Of a DNA stretch of 64,000 nt, positions 1-12,444 are shown one piece after another. Origin of the DNA: Saccharomonospora azurea NA-128 (GTDB taxonomy: Bacteria; Actinomycetota; Actinomycetes; Mycobacteriales; Pseudonocardiaceae); NCBI RefSeq assembly GCF_000231055.2, contig NZ_CM001466.1, forward strand, positions 2,012,165 through 2,076,164, written 5' to 3'. Numbering within the stretch: the first letter of the stretch is position 1; each line of letters starts with the position of its first letter. Made by a program: the position numbers and the translations under genes. Under the pieces are notes generated by a model, which saw only the letters and a program-made list of their open reading frames with translations, was not told the origin of the DNA and made no database searches.

Positions 1-1
1 G

Positions 2-259
2 CCTCCGGACCAGCCCGACAAGCGGCAGCGCGGCGAAGGGCGTCCCCAGCCACCGGCCAGGCGCGGTCGGCGAGTCCCGCCACCTCCGCGTGGTGACGAG
101 CCCTCACGGGGCGAGCCACCACCACGCGGACGGCAGCCGGGCAGGCCGCGACGCGACGTTCCTCGGTCCGATCCTCGCGGAGGCGGTCCTCGTCGGGGCA
201 ACCCGCGTGGAGACAATCCGCCGCGGCGGGGGCGGCCGTGGGACGACGAGCGTCCCTGA
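2..259 (+). CDS. C-terminal tail of an unknown Pro/Arg/Asp-rich protein (Rv1111c-like position), partial
   Basis: An open frame runs from the window edge to a TGA at 257-259 and has no start inside the window, so only about 85 C-terminal residues are present. The translation is dominated by Pro, Arg, Gly and Asp and looks like a disordered tail. It converges on ispH, as Rv1111c does on lytB2 in M. tuberculosis, where actinobacterial proteins with an N-terminal membrane domain (annotated DUF6542) are common. Identity rests on position and composition only. A shifted frame with an internal ATG at 90 lacks this composition and is not preferred. Confidence 0.5.
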   Translation, partial: PPDQPDKRQRGEGRPQPPARRGRRVPPPPRGDEPSRGEPPPRGRQPGRPRRDVPRSDPRGGGPRRGNPRGDNPPRRGRPWDDERP

Positions 260-292
260 CCGCCCCTCAGCGGTCGTTCGACGGCTCCGAGG

Positions 293-1273
293 TCACCGGA
301 CGCCGCTGCGGATCTTCTCGTCCCTCAGCTCGCGAGGCAGGGCGAACGTGATCTTCTCGTTCGCCGTGGTGACCTCCTGGACGTCCTCCCACCCGCGCTC
401 GGCGAGGTAGTCCAGCAGCTCGAACACGAGCACGTCGGGAACGGAGGCACCGCTGGTCACACCGACGGTCTCGACGTCACGCAGCCATTCCTCGTCGACC
501 TCGCTGGCGTAGTCGATGAGGTGGGCGTCCTTGGCTCCGGCCTGGAGAGCCACCTCGACCAGACGCTTCGAGTTGGACGAGTTCTCCGACCCGACCACGA
601 GCACGAGATCACACTCGGCGGCCATGGCCTTGACGGCGAACTGCCGGTTGGACGTCGCGTAGCAGATGTCGTCGCTCGGCGGATCGGCCAGCTCGGGGAA
701 ACGCTCCTTGAGCTGGCCCACGCGCTCCATGGTCTCGTCGACGCTGAGGGTGGTCTGCGACAGCCACACGACCTTGGACGGGTCACGAACCGTCACCTTG
801 TCGACGTCGTCGGGGGTGTCCACGAGCTGCACGCGGTCGGGAGCCTCACCGGCCGTCCCCTCGACCTCCTCGTGGCCCTCGTGGCCGATGAGCAGAATGT
901 CGTAGTCGTCGCGGGCGAACCGGTTGACCTCCTTGTGCACCTTCGTCACCAGCGGGCACGTGGCGTCGATGGTTTGAAGGTTGCGTTGGGCGGCCTCTTC
1001 GTGCACCGCCGGTGACACACCATGAGCGGAGAAGACCACGAGTGCGCCCTCGGGCACCTCGGACGTCTCGTCGACGAAGATGACGCCGCGTTCTCGCAGC
1101 GTGTCGACCACGTGCTTGTTGTGCACGATCTCCTTGCGGACGTAGACGGGGGCGCCGTACTTCTCGAGGGCCTTTTCCACCGTGACGACCGCCCTGTCCA
1201 CGCCGGCGCAGTAGCCGCGAGGGTTGGCCAGCAGGACGCGCTTGCCGTTGGGGGCGGGGCTCGATGCACTCAT
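293..1273 (-). CDS. ispH: 4-hydroxy-3-methylbut-2-enyl diphosphate reductase
   Basis: IspH catalyses the last step of the MEP isoprenoid pathway, reducing HMBPP to IPP and DMAPP with an Fe-S cluster. The three cluster cysteines are visible in GYCAGV (about residue 22), DATCPLV (about 112) and DDICYATS (about 205), and the family motifs SAHGVSP and [11 protein letters not shown] are present. The chosen ATG at 1273 ([15 protein letters not shown]) gives 326 aa, the usual length; a longer in-frame extension upstream has no similarity to the family. The gene is divergent from the Rv1109c-like gene, the same arrangement as in mycobacteria. Isoprenoid units made here feed the prenyl synthase encoded at 14.2 kb. 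Confidence 0.95.
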   Translation of the reverse strand: MSASSPAPNGKRVLLANPRGYCAGVDRAVVTVEKALEKYGAPVYVRKEIVHNKHVVDTLRERGVIFVDETSEVPEGALVVFSAHGVSPAVHEEAAQRNLQTIDATCPLVTKVHKEVNRFARDDYDILLIGHEGHEEVEGTAGEAPDRVQLVDTPDDVDKVTVRDPSKVVWLSQTTLSVDETMERVGQLKERFPELADPPSDDICYATSNRQFAVKAMAAECDLVLVVGSENSSNSKRLVEVALQAGAKDAHLIDYASEVDEEWLRDVETVGVTSGASVPDVLVFELLDYLAERGWEDVQEVTTANEKITFALPRELRDEKIRSGVR

Positions 1274-1388
1274 GGGCCCCAGGGTACGGGAGACCTCTCC
1301 GCGCTTGCTGTCGACGATCTTGTGGGACGACCGACACGCGCCGAGCATCCGTTTGGGCCGGAGGACGCGGGTGCGGCAGGCTAGACGT

Positions 1389-2030
1389 ATGAGACATGTC
1401 CCGTTCCCGCTCCGGGTAGCCGCCGGCCTGGCCGTGACCACGGCCGAGCGGGTGCGTGGGTTGCCCAAGACGCTCGTCGAACTGCCCGTCACCGTGGCCA
1501 GTCAGGCGCTGCAACTCTCCATGCGCGTGCAGCAGGAGATCACCGAGTTGGCGATCAAGGGCGACGACGCGCTGTCGGCTCTGCGCCGCCCCGAGGAGAC
1601 GCCCGAGTGGGCCACCTTCGACGAGGACGTCAGTGACCTCGACGACCTCGACGACCTCGACAACCCCGACGACCTCGACCGCAACGGCCGCAACGGGGCC
1701 GCACCCGGCTCCCCCGCGGCGGCGACCGGCACAGCACAGGACCTCGGCGTGGAGGACCCGTGGGCGGAGGAGGAGCTCGCTCTCGCCGGTGAGCACACCG
1801 ACGGCGAGTTCGACAGCCCCGCCACGCCCGCAGCTCCGGGCGGCCTGGAGAACTACGACGAGCTGACCCTGCCTCGGGTCCGGGCCCGGCTGCGTTCGCT
1901 GTCGCTGGCCCAGCTGGAGGAGCTCCTCACCTACGAGCGGGAGCACGAGAACCGCCCGTCGTTCGTCGGGATGCTGACCCGGCGCATCGCCAACGTGCGC
2001 CAGGCCGGGGGCTCAGCGGACGGTGAGTAG
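1389..2030 (+). CDS. Rv1109c-like / lipid droplet-associated family protein
   Basis: This 213-residue protein starts [20 protein letters not shown] at an ATG 115 bp from the divergent ispH start. The N-terminal third is amphipathic and hydrophobic, the middle (about 80-150) is acidic and disordered with a run of Asp-Asp-Leu repeats, and the C-terminal 45 residues ([20 protein letters not shown] and beyond) form a conserved helical segment ending near [17 protein letters not shown]. Relatives next to xseA are annotated as lipid droplet-associated; I cannot verify that function from sequence. The stop overlaps the GTG start of xseA by 8 bp, so the two are likely translationally coupled. Confidence 0.75.
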   Translation: MRHVPFPLRVAAGLAVTTAERVRGLPKTLVELPVTVASQALQLSMRVQQEITELAIKGDDALSALRRPEETPEWATFDEDVSDLDDLDDLDNPDDLDRNGRNGAAPGSPAAATGTAQDLGVEDPWAEEELALAGEHTDGEFDSPATPAAPGGLENYDELTLPRVRARLRSLSLAQLEELLTYEREHENRPSFVGMLTRRIANVRQAGGSADGE

Positions 2031-3282
2031 CAGCACCGAACGCTCCCGCGCGAGCACACCGGCCTCCACCTCCGAGAACCCGTGGCCCGTACGCACGGTG
2101 GCCCGCAAGATCGCCGACTGGATCCATCGCCTCGGCGCGGTGTGGGTGGAGGGCCAGGTCACCCAGATCTCGGCCCGTCCCGGCACCCAGACGTCGTTTC
2201 TGACACTGCGCGATCCCGCCGCCGACGTCTCGATGACCGTCACCTGCCCGGCGAGGCTGCTCCGCTCCATCGAACCGCCGTTGCGGGACGGGGCCAGCGT
2301 GGTCGTGCACGCTCGGCCGACGTTCTTCCTGGGCCGCGGGACGCTGAGTCTGCGTGCCGACGAGATCCGCCCCGTGGGTATCGGCGAGTTGCTCGCGCGG
2401 ATCGAGCGGCTCCGCAAGCTTTTGGCGGCGGAAGGGCTGTTCGCGCCCGAGCGCAAGCGGCCGTTGCCGTTCCTGCCGAAGGGTGTCGGCCTGATCACCG
2501 GACGCGCCTCCGCGGCCGAACACGACGTGCTGGTCAACGCCCAGGCACGGTGGCCCGCCGTGAAGATCAGGGTCCTCAACACCGCGGTGCAGGGCGCGCG
2601 GGCCGTGCCGCAGATCGTGCGCGCCCTGTCGACGCTGGACGCCGATCCCGACATCGACGTCATCGTCATCGCCCGGGGCGGGGGCAGCGTCGAGGACCTG
2701 TTGCCGTTCTCCGACGAGACGCTGTGCCGAGCGGTGGCCTCGGCGGGCACGCCCGTGGTGAGCGCGATCGGGCACGAACCGGACTCCCCGCTGCTCGACC
2801 TCGTCGCCGACCGACGTTGTTCGACGCCGACGGACGCGGGCAAGACCGTCGTCCCGGACGTGGTCGAGGAGACGGCGCGCATCCACCAGCTGCGCGACAG
2901 GGCCCGGCGGGCCCTGCACGGCTGGGTGGACACGCAGTGCCGGCTGCTGGACCAGATTCGCAGCAGGCCGTCGCTCGCGGATCCGTTCGGACCGATCGAA
3001 CGCCGTGCGGCCGAGATCGAGACGCACGTGGAGCGTGGCCGGCGGGCGATTCTCACGACGCTCACCCACGAGCAGTCGGCGCTGGCGTCGGCGCGGGCGC
3101 GCCTGGCCGCGCTCGGGCCGTCGGCCACGCTCGAACGGGGCTACGCGGTCGTGCAGTACACCGACGACGCGGGCGAGCTCCGGGTGCTCCGGTCGGTCAC
3201 CGAGGTGGGCGACGGCGCGCCACTGCGGGTGCGGCTGGCCGACGGCGCCGTGCACGCGGTCGTGCGCGAACCCGAGCCGTGA
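2023..3282 (+). CDS. xseA: exodeoxyribonuclease VII large subunit
   Basis: XseA is the catalytic subunit of exonuclease VII, which degrades single-stranded DNA from both ends in mismatch and damage repair. An N-terminal OB fold (about 20-110, [15 protein letters not shown]) is followed by the catalytic domain with [15 protein letters not shown], the [15 protein letters not shown] block and [16 protein letters not shown]. At 419 aa the protein is of normal length. The GTG start at 2023 lies inside the end of the upstream gene, and the small subunit gene follows after about 100 bp, forming an xseA-xseB operon. Confidence 0.95.
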   Translation: MSSSTERSRASTPASTSENPWPVRTVARKIADWIHRLGAVWVEGQVTQISARPGTQTSFLTLRDPAADVSMTVTCPARLLRSIEPPLRDGASVVVHARPTFFLGRGTLSLRADEIRPVGIGELLARIERLRKLLAAEGLFAPERKRPLPFLPKGVGLITGRASAAEHDVLVNAQARWPAVKIRVLNTAVQGARAVPQIVRALSTLDADPDIDVIVIARGGGSVEDLLPFSDETLCRAVASAGTPVVSAIGHEPDSPLLDLVADRRCSTPTDAGKTVVPDVVEETARIHQLRDRARRALHGWVDTQCRLLDQIRSRPSLADPFGPIERRAAEIETHVERGRRAILTTLTHEQSALASARARLAALGPSATLERGYAVVQYTDDAGELRVLRSVTEVGDGAPLRVRLADGAVHAVVREPEP

Positions 3283-3382
3283 ACGACGTCCGGGCCACCC
3301 GCCCGGCAGCGCGGTAGTGTGCGGCTCGACCCCGCGACCGGCTGACGAGCGAGACGAACCGACGAGCGACGAGACGAGCAGA

Positions 3383-3649
3383 GTGAACGAACCGAACGAC
3401 GACGAGCTGACCGACCTCGGTTACGAGGAAGCCCGAGACCAGCTGATCGAGGTCGTGAAGGGCCTCGAAGCCGGTGGGCTCTCCCTGGAGGAGTCCCTCG
3501 CGCTGTGGGAGCGCGGGGAGCGACTCGCCCGGCTGTGCGAGCGGCACCTCGACGGCGCTCGCGAGCGCATCGAAGCGGCCCTGGCTACCGTGGAGAACAC
3601 AGACGCAGACGCCGAGGACGCGCAGGAGAACGGATCGGACGCGGGCTAG
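3383..3649 (+). CDS. xseB: exodeoxyribonuclease VII small subunit
   Basis: XseB binds the large subunit to assemble exonuclease VII. The 88-residue product has the typical core [20 protein letters not shown] followed by [20 protein letters not shown], two helices that pack together, then an acidic Asp/Glu-rich tail. The GTG at 3383 ([17 protein letters not shown]) matches the usual family length; longer starts upstream would add unconserved sequence. It directly follows xseA on the same strand. Confidence 0.92.
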   Translation: MNEPNDDELTDLGYEEARDQLIEVVKGLEAGGLSLEESLALWERGERLARLCERHLDGARERIEAALATVENTDADAEDAQENGSDAG

Positions 3650-3784
3650 CCGCCACCCACCATGGCGCCGACTGGTCACGTCGCGTGATCTCGGTGACAG
3701 AAGCGTGGGCTGGGCGTGGGCGTCGCACCCGTTTGATGCCTTACTCAGGGCAGGAAGCGTCGATCGACACCATCGGGAGGCACC

Positions 3785-4840
3785 ATGACCGCCGCCAGCC
3801 AGCCAGCACGCAACCCGCGTCGAGGTGAGGCACCGGACCGCAACCTCGCGATGGAGCTCGTCCGGGTCACCGAGGCGGCGGCGATGGCCGCGGGCCGGTG
3901 GGTCGGCAAGGGCGACAAGAACGCGGGCGACGGCGCGGCCGTCGACGCGATGCGCCAGCTCATCGGCACAGTGTCGATGCGGGGTGTCGTCGTGATCGGC
4001 GAGGGCGAGAAGGACGAAGCGCCCATGCTGTTCAACGGCGAGGAAGTCGGCAACGGCGACGGCCCCGACTGCGACGTGGCCGTCGACCCCATCGACGGCA
4101 CGACGCTCATGTCGAAGGGCATGCCCAACGCGCTCGCCGTGCTGGCGGTGGCCGAACGGGGTGCGATGTTCGACCCGTCGGCCGTGTTCTACATGGAGAA
4201 GCTCGCCGTGGGCCCGGAGGCCGCGGGCACCGTCGATCTGTCGGCACCGATCGCGGAGAACATCCGCCGGGTGGCGAAGGCGAAGCAGAGCAGCGTGTCC
4301 GACGTGACCGTGTGCATTCTCGACCGGCCGCGGCACGACCAGATCGTCAAGGAAGTGCGCGAGGCGGGCGCGCGGATCCGGTTCATCAGCGACGGCGACG
4401 TGGCGGGTGCCATCGCCGCGGCGCGTCCCACCACGGGCGTCGACCTGCTGCTGGGTATCGGCGGTACCCCGGAGGGCATCATCGCCGCGTGCGCGATGAA
4501 GTGCCTCGGCGGTGAGTTGCAGGGTCGGTTGTGGCCCAAGGACGACGAGGAACGTCAGAAGGCGATCGATGCCGGGCACGACCTCGACCGGGTGCTCAGC
4601 ACGGACGACCTCGTCCGCGGTGACAACGTCTTCTTCTGCGCGACGGGCGTGACCGACGGCGACCTGCTGCGCGGTGTGCACTACCGGTCCGGTGGGGCGA
4701 CGACGCAGTCCATCGTGATGCGGTCGAAGTCGGGCACCGTCCGGATGATCGACGGGTACCACCGGCTCACCAAGCTGCGTGACTACTCGTCCATCGACTT
4801 CGACGGCAGCAGCGAGGACGAGGTCCCGCCGCTGCCCTGA
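3785..4840 (+). CDS. glpX: class II fructose-1,6-bisphosphatase
   Basis: GlpX hydrolyses fructose-1,6-bisphosphate to fructose-6-phosphate, the committed step of gluconeogenesis. The 351-residue protein shows the metal-binding motif [12 protein letters not shown] (about 100), the upstream [10 protein letters not shown] site and the C-terminal [19 protein letters not shown] segment. A strong ribosome-binding site, GGGAGG, sits 4 bp before the ATG. In mycobacteria glpX is beside fum, and here fumC lies one gene downstream with a ferredoxin reductase gene between them on the other strand. Confidence 0.95.
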   Translation: MTAASQPARNPRRGEAPDRNLAMELVRVTEAAAMAAGRWVGKGDKNAGDGAAVDAMRQLIGTVSMRGVVVIGEGEKDEAPMLFNGEEVGNGDGPDCDVAVDPIDGTTLMSKGMPNALAVLAVAERGAMFDPSAVFYMEKLAVGPEAAGTVDLSAPIAENIRRVAKAKQSSVSDVTVCILDRPRHDQIVKEVREAGARIRFISDGDVAGAIAAARPTTGVDLLLGIGGTPEGIIAACAMKCLGGELQGRLWPKDDEERQKAIDAGHDLDRVLSTDDLVRGDNVFFCATGVTDGDLLRGVHYRSGGATTQSIVMRSKSGTVRMIDGYHRLTKLRDYSSIDFDGSSEDEVPPLP

Positions 4841-4856
4841 CATTCGGGCGTACGCC

Positions 4857-5843
4857 TCAGACGTCGGTGGAATGGCCCGGGAAGAGTTTCGCGCTCGGGT
4901 CCAGCGCCACGGCGATGTTGTTGACGGCGGTGGCGGCCTCCCCGAACCCGGTGGCGATGAGCTTCACCTTGCCCGGGTAGGCCGCCACGTCCCCGGCCGC
5001 GTAGACCCGCTCGCGCGTGGTCTCCATGGTGGTGTCGACGCGGATCGCGCGGCGCTCGATCGACAGGCCCCAGCTCTCCAGCGGCCCGAGGTCGGCGGTG
5101 AAGCCGAGCGCCGCCACCACCGTCTGCGCGGGCAGCGCGAGCCGCGTGCCGTCCCGCAGCTCCACGTCGATCTCCGCCAACGCGCCGTCCGCGTCGCCCC
5201 GCAAGGCGGTGACCTCCGCGTCGGTGATCACCCGCACGTTCTCGGCGTACGCCTGGCGCACGATGGAGTCGGCGGCCCGGAATCGCGACCTGCGGTGCAC
5301 GAGGGTCACGCTGGCCGCGATGGGCCGCAGCGCGAGCACCCAGTCGAACGCCGAGTCGCCGCCGCCGACCACCACGACGTCCTGACCGGCGTGCGCGTCG
5401 AGCGCGGGCACGAAGTGCACGAGTCCCCGGCCGAGCCAGCCCTCTCCTGCGGGGAGCGGCCGCGGGCTGAACTGGCCGATGCCCGCGGTGACGAGGACCG
5501 CTCCGACCCGGATCGACGTGTCGTCGTCCAACCCGATGCGCAGGCCGCCGTCCTCGTCGTGGAGTTCCTCGGCCCGCCTGCCGAGCAGGTAGGTCGGGTT
5601 CCACTGGCTCGCCTGTTCGAGGAGTCCCTTCACGAGGTCGCGGCCGCGGATGGCGGGAAAGCCCGCGACGTCGTAGATCATCTTCTCCGGGTACATGGCC
5701 GTCACCTGGCCGCCGACCTCGGGCAGCGAGTCGACGACCACCGTGCTCAGGCCGCGGAAGCCCGCGTAGTACGCGGCGTACAGGCCCGTGGGGCCCGCCC
5801 CCACCACGAGCAGGTCGGCCGACATGTCCTCGGGCGTGCTCAT
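4857..5843 (-). CDS. ferredoxin--NADP+ reductase, thioredoxin-reductase-like type
   Basis: A 328-residue flavoprotein with an N-terminal FAD-binding GxGxxG ([16 protein letters not shown]), a second NADPH-binding [13 protein letters not shown] near 155 and the FAD motif [13 protein letters not shown] near 285. The redox-active CxxC of thioredoxin reductases is absent, and the C-terminal [16 protein letters not shown] is the pattern of the YumC-type ferredoxin/flavodoxin-NADP reductases. It probably passes electrons between NADPH and ferredoxin. It ends 16 bp from glpX on the opposite strand and is divergent from fumC. Confidence 0.85.
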   Translation of the reverse strand: MSTPEDMSADLLVVGAGPTGLYAAYYAGFRGLSTVVVDSLPEVGGQVTAMYPEKMIYDVAGFPAIRGRDLVKGLLEQASQWNPTYLLGRRAEELHDEDGGLRIGLDDDTSIRVGAVLVTAGIGQFSPRPLPAGEGWLGRGLVHFVPALDAHAGQDVVVVGGGDSAFDWVLALRPIAASVTLVHRRSRFRAADSIVRQAYAENVRVITDAEVTALRGDADGALAEIDVELRDGTRLALPAQTVVAALGFTADLGPLESWGLSIERRAIRVDTTMETTRERVYAAGDVAAYPGKVKLIATGFGEAATAVNNIAVALDPSAKLFPGHSTDV

Positions 5844-5951
5844 CGCACCGCCTTTCCGCCGCCGACGGCTGCGGCGGCTGCAGTGGGCAGTGGTGATCCT
5901 AGTGCGTCACGCCATGCGGCGACGACCGTCGAGCTGGGCCAGACTGGCGTT

Positions 5952-7349
5952 ATGGCTGAACAGGAGTACCGGATCGAGCACGACACCATGGGCGAGGTCG
6001 CCGTTCCCGCCGACGCGCTGTACCGCGCGCAGACCCAACGCGCCGTCGAGAACTTCCCGATCTCCGGGCGTGGTCTGGACCGCTCGCAGATCCGTGCGCT
6101 GGGGCTCGTGAAGGCGGCCGCCGCACGTGTCAACGCCCGGCTGGGGGTGCTGGACGGCGAGATCGCCGCCGCCGTCGCCGCGGCCGCCGACGAGGTCGCC
6201 GAGGGCAAGCACGACGAGCACTTCCCCATCGACGTGTTCCAGACCGGGTCCGGTACCTCCTCGAACATGAACGCCAACGAGGTGATCGCGACGCTGGCCT
6301 CGCGTTCACTGGGCCGTGACGTGCACCCGAACGACCACGTCAACGCGTCGCAGTCGTCGAACGACACCTTCCCCACCACCCTCCGCGTCGCCACCACGGA
6401 GGCCGTGCTCACCGAGGTGGTGCCCGCGCTGGACCACCTGGCAACCACGATCGAGCAGCGCGCCGCCGAGTGGCACGGCGTCGTGAAGTCCGGTCGCACG
6501 CACTTGATGGACGCCGTGCCGATCACCTTCGGCCAGGAGGCGGGCGCGTGGGCCGCGCAGGTGCGGTTCGGCATCGAACGGCTGCGCAGTGGCCTGCCGC
6601 GACTCGCGGAGTTGCCCATCGGCGGCACCGCGGTCGGTTCGGGCCTCAACGCGCCCGCGGGTTTCGGCTCGGCCGTGGCCGACGAGCTCGCGAAGGTCAC
6701 GGGCCTCCCGCTCACGGAGGCTCGGGACCACTTCGAGGCGCAGGCCACGCAGGACGGGGTGGTGGAGACGTCCGGACACCTCCGGACGGTGGCCGTGTCG
6801 CTCAACAAGATCGCCAACGACCTGCGCTGGCTGGGTTCGGGACCGCGGACCGGGCTCGCGGAGATCGCGCTGCCCGACCTCCAGCCCGGTTCGTCGATCA
6901 TGCCGGGGAAGGTCAATCCCGTGATCTGCGAGGCCACGCTGCAGGTGGTGGCGCAGGTCATCGGCAACGACGCGGCGGTCGCGTTCGCGGGCTCGCAGGG
7001 CAACTTCCAGCTCAACGTCAACCTGCCCGTGATCGCGCGCAACGTGCTCGAATCGGCCCGGCTGCTCGCCGCGGTGTCGCGGCTGCTGGCGGACAAGGTG
7101 ATCGCGGGGCTGACCGTCAACGTGGAGACCGCACGGGCGTACGCCGAGGGCTCCCCCTCGATCGTCACACCGCTCAACGCCTACCTCGGGTACGAGGAAG
7201 CGGCGGCGGTGGCCAAGCAGGCGCTGGCGGAGCTGCGTCCGATCCGGGACGTCGTGATCGAACGCGGGCACGTGGCGAGCGGCAAGCTCACCGAGCAGCA
7301 GCTCGACGAGGCGCTCGACGTGCTGAGGATGGCCCGCGGCAAGCGCTGA
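5952..7349 (+). CDS. fumC: class II fumarate hydratase
   Basis: FumC interconverts fumarate and malate in the TCA cycle without an iron-sulfur cluster. The 465-residue product starts [20 protein letters not shown], the usual N-terminus, and carries the superfamily signature [11 protein letters not shown] near 318, the substrate segment [16 protein letters not shown] near 100 and [12 protein letters not shown]. The frame is open far upstream but that part has no family similarity; the ATG at 5952 gives the normal length. The ribosome-binding site is weak. It follows the glpX-fum order of mycobacteria. Confidence 0.95.
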   Translation: MAEQEYRIEHDTMGEVAVPADALYRAQTQRAVENFPISGRGLDRSQIRALGLVKAAAARVNARLGVLDGEIAAAVAAAADEVAEGKHDEHFPIDVFQTGSGTSSNMNANEVIATLASRSLGRDVHPNDHVNASQSSNDTFPTTLRVATTEAVLTEVVPALDHLATTIEQRAAEWHGVVKSGRTHLMDAVPITFGQEAGAWAAQVRFGIERLRSGLPRLAELPIGGTAVGSGLNAPAGFGSAVADELAKVTGLPLTEARDHFEAQATQDGVVETSGHLRTVAVSLNKIANDLRWLGSGPRTGLAEIALPDLQPGSSIMPGKVNPVICEATLQVVAQVIGNDAAVAFAGSQGNFQLNVNLPVIARNVLESARLLAAVSRLLADKVIAGLTVNVETARAYAEGSPSIVTPLNAYLGYEEAAAVAKQALAELRPIRDVVIERGHVASGKLTEQQLDEALDVLRMARGKR

Positions 7350-7361
7350 CGCGGGCGACGC

Positions 7362-7919
7362 ATGTCCGGTTCGCGACACGACGAGGACGGCTTCGGGGTG
7401 GGACGCCGCGCGGCGGCCGCCTCGCTGTCGCGGGCCGCGCTGGCGGCCACGCTCCTCGTGGTCGGGTACTTCCTGGTGCCGCTGGAGCGGGCCGACCCCG
7501 CCACGTGGACGTGGCTCGCGATCGCGCTCACGGTGTGGGCGGTGGTCTGCGTGCGCCAGGTCCTCGCGGTGATCTCCTCGCCCACGCCACGGCTGCGGGT
7601 CGTCGAGGCGTTGGGTCTGACGGTGCCGCTGCTGCTCGTCGTCTTCGCGCTCACCTACGCGGCGTTGGGCCGCGTCGACGCCGCCGCGTTCACCGAACCG
7701 CTCGACCGGATGGACGCCCTGTACTTCACGGTGACGGTCTTCGCCACCGTGGGACTCGGCGACATCGCCCCCGTCAGCACCACCGCGCGGGTGGTGACGA
7801 CGTTGCAGATGGTGCTCGGACTGATCGCCGTGGGGCTCATCGCCCGGGTTCTGTTCGGGGCCGCGTCCCTCGCCTCCCAGCGCCGCGACAGTGAGCACCC
7901 GAAACCCGAGGAACGGTGA
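7362..7919 (+). CDS. small potassium-channel family membrane protein
   Basis: The 185-residue protein has two N-terminal membrane helices (about 25-45 and 50-70), a third near 85-105, a pore loop with TVFATVGLGDIAP near 135, and a last helix (VVTTLQMVLGLIAVGLIARV). The pore signature matches the ion-channel 2 family, with Leu replacing the usual Tyr of GYGD. The C-terminus is short and has no RCK domain, so gating is not evident. It starts 12 bp after fumC and may be co-transcribed with it. Confidence 0.8.
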   Translation: MSGSRHDEDGFGVGRRAAAASLSRAALAATLLVVGYFLVPLERADPATWTWLAIALTVWAVVCVRQVLAVISSPTPRLRVVEALGLTVPLLLVVFALTYAALGRVDAAAFTEPLDRMDALYFTVTVFATVGLGDIAPVSTTARVVTTLQMVLGLIAVGLIARVLFGAASLASQRRDSEHPKPEER

Positions 7920-7922
7920 CGG

Positions 7923-8489
7923 TCAGGGCCGTCGAGGTCGCGCCCGCACGTGCATCCGCTCGCCCTGCGGGCCGAAGAGGCTGAGGAACTCGACGGGGTA
8001 CGGCCCGGCGCAGCCGAACCAGTGCGGAAGGCGCGTGTCGAACTCCGCCGCCTCACCGGTCTTCAACACGATGTCGTGCTCGGCGAGCACGAACCGCAGA
8101 CGCCCGTTGAGGACGTACAACCACTCGTAGCCCTCGTGGGTCTTCGGGTCGGGTTCGGTCTCGGACGGGTCGATGACGATCTTGTAGGCCTGTAGTCCTC
8201 CGGGGTTGCGGGTCAGCGGCACGATCGTGCGCCCGTCCTGCCGTAGCGCCCGCATCGGGACGCGCGGGTCCTCGACCGGTGGCGCGCCGACGAGATCGTC
8301 GAGCGACACGCGGTGTGCGCGCGCGATCGGCAGCAGTAGTTCGAGGCTCGGCCGGCGTTGTCCCGACTCCAGTCGCGACAGCGTGCTCACCGAGATTCCG
8401 GTGTCCGCGGAGAGTGCGGAGAGCGTGTAGTTGCGTTCCTTCCGCAGACGACGCAGCCGCGGCCCGACCGCCGTGAGGGCGTCCTTCAT
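7923..8489 (-). CDS. XRE-family regulator with C-terminal cupin domain
   Basis: Residues 8-65 form an XRE helix-turn-helix (GPRLRRLRKERNYTLSALSA, then TGISVSTLSRLESGQRRPSL), and residues 100-180 form a cupin barrel (HEGYEWLYVLNGRLRFVL, then EAAEFDTRLPHWFGCAGPYP). This HTH-cupin layout is a common one-component regulator sensing a small ligand. Length is 188 aa. It lies upstream-to-downstream behind a TetR gene on the same strand, with a 56-bp gap; the target is not evident, although the overlapping-strand channel gene ends 3 bp away. Confidence 0.85.
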   Translation of the reverse strand: MKDALTAVGPRLRRLRKERNYTLSALSADTGISVSTLSRLESGQRRPSLELLLPIARAHRVSLDDLVGAPPVEDPRVPMRALRQDGRTIVPLTRNPGGLQAYKIVIDPSETEPDPKTHEGYEWLYVLNGRLRFVLAEHDIVLKTGEAAEFDTRLPHWFGCAGPYPVEFLSLFGPQGERMHVRARPRRP

Positions 8490-8545
8490 TCATCCATTGC
8501 AGAAGCGGCAAAGCACTTTGTCAAGGGTGCGAATCGGGTGGCGGG

Positions 8546-9121
8546 TCAACTCACACCGACGAGGTGGCGTGCGACGTCCTTGGCAGTGCCGACCGCACCC
8601 GGCACGATGCCGAACGAGGCGGTGACCGCCGCGCCTTCCAGCAGCGTGAGCAGGGACGTCGCGAGCTTGCGCGGATTGCGCACACCGGTGTCCCGCGCGA
8701 GGACGCGCAGGTAGTCGAGCAGCCACTGCTTCTGCTCGCGGATCACCTCGCGCGCCGGATGGGCGGCGTCGGGCAGCTCCGCCTGCGCGTTGACGAACGG
8801 GCACCCGCGCGGGTTCTCCGTCGCGATCCACTCCTCCAGCGCGTCGAAGACCAACAGGATCCTGCGCGCGGGTGCGATCCTGCCCCGGCGCTCGACCACG
8901 GCCCGCACGTGCTCGCGGTAACGCTCGTCGCTGCGCCTCAGGTAGTGCGCGACGAGCGCGTCCTTCGACCCGAACCGGTCGTAGAGCGTCTTCTTCGTGA
9001 CACCGGCCTCGCTCGCGATCGACTCGACACCGACCACGTGGATGCCGTTGTCGTAGAAGAGCCGGCTCGCGACGTCGAGCACCCGCTCGGCAGCCGGGGT
9101 CAGCGCGAGGTCCTCGGTCAT
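8546..9121 (-). CDS. TetR/AcrR-family transcriptional regulator
   Basis: A 191-residue TetR-type repressor. The N-terminal DNA-binding part reads ERVLDVASRLFYDNGIHVVG and IASEAGVTKKTLYDRFGSKD, followed by an all-helical ligand domain with a conserved CPFVNAQAELPD patch near 105 seen in one TetR subgroup. It is divergent from the ATP-dependent DNA ligase gene, with 105 bp between the starts. An imperfect palindrome 10 bp upstream of its start is the likely autoregulatory site. Confidence 0.88.
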   Translation of the reverse strand: MTEDLALTPAAERVLDVASRLFYDNGIHVVGVESIASEAGVTKKTLYDRFGSKDALVAHYLRRSDERYREHVRAVVERRGRIAPARRILLVFDALEEWIATENPRGCPFVNAQAELPDAAHPAREVIREQKQWLLDYLRVLARDTGVRNPRKLATSLLTLLEGAAVTASFGIVPGAVGTAKDVARHLVGVS

Positions 9122-9130
9122 ACCGCGACG

Positions 9131-9148
9131 GTATACCGGTCGGTTTAC
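9131..9148. promoter_or_regulatory. candidate TetR operator upstream of the TetR gene
   Basis: The segment GTATACCGGTCGGTTTAC contains the palindromic core ACCGGT with partly matching flanks, a pattern common in TetR operators. It lies 10-27 bp upstream of the TetR start, between it and the divergent ligase gene. Assignment is by pattern and position only. Confidence 0.35.
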
Positions 9149-9219
9149 CAGCGTCCAGGCGCGGGGGGGGGTGCCCGACGCGCGTCACCGCGCGCGGATG
9201 TCGGACTGCGGCGTGATGA

Positions 9220-12231
<3,012 letters not shown>

Positions 12232-12240
12232 CCCACCCAG

Positions 12241-12438
12241 CGTGTCCGCGAGTTACGCACGCGTGTCCGCGCCCCACGTACGCGTGTCCGCGCCTCCCGT
12301 ACGCCGGGTGGGTCCGGCTCCGTACCGGAAGTGCGAACACGCGTTCACAGCTCGCGGACACGGCGACGTAACTCGCGGACACGTGCGTGCAGGCTGCGGA
12401 CACGAGACGGTGCGTCTTGTGTCCGCAGCCTGCGTCGG
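12241..12438. repeat. array 1 of 21-bp intergenic repeats (8 units)
   Basis: Eight 21-bp units fill the space between the convergent guaB1 and phoH genes. Three direct units begin CGTGTCCGCG at 12241, 12262 and 12283. Four units in the opposite orientation end CGGACACG or GAACACG and occupy 12321-12341, 12342-12362, 12363-12383 and 12384-12404. A last forward unit is at 12418-12438. Within each run the register is exactly 21 bp. The middle 4-5 bases alternate among a few variants (AAGT, ACTC/GCTC, GGCT, GGCG). Related arrays lie at 20.1, 28.1 and 32.9 kb. Confidence 0.9.
12389..12433 (-). terminator. perfect 15-bp hairpin beyond the phoH stop
   Basis: GCAGGCTGCGGACAC at 12389-12403 is perfectly complementary to GTGTCCGCAGCCTGC at 12419-12433, with a 15-nt loop that itself pairs AGAC with GTCT. 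It lies 12 bp beyond the phoH stop codon on the minus strand and is built from the last two repeat units of array 1. There is no U-tract, so termination or 3'-end protection is inferred. Confidence 0.6.
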
Positions 12439-12444
12439 ATCAGG

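Noticed and set aside
4857..5843. Thioredoxin reductase
   Set aside because: The CxxC redox motif is absent, so the ferredoxin-NADP reductase type fits better.
4779..5951. N-terminal extension of fumC over the ferredoxin reductase gene
   Set aside because: The extension is antisense to a well-conserved flavoprotein gene, and standard fumarase starts at 5952.
12241..12438. The 21-bp repeats read as a heptapeptide repeat protein (frames such as ACPRVTH repeats stay open)
   Set aside because: Twenty-one bp keeps any frame in phase, there is no start with a ribosome-binding site, units flip strand, and the same element sits in four intergenic places.
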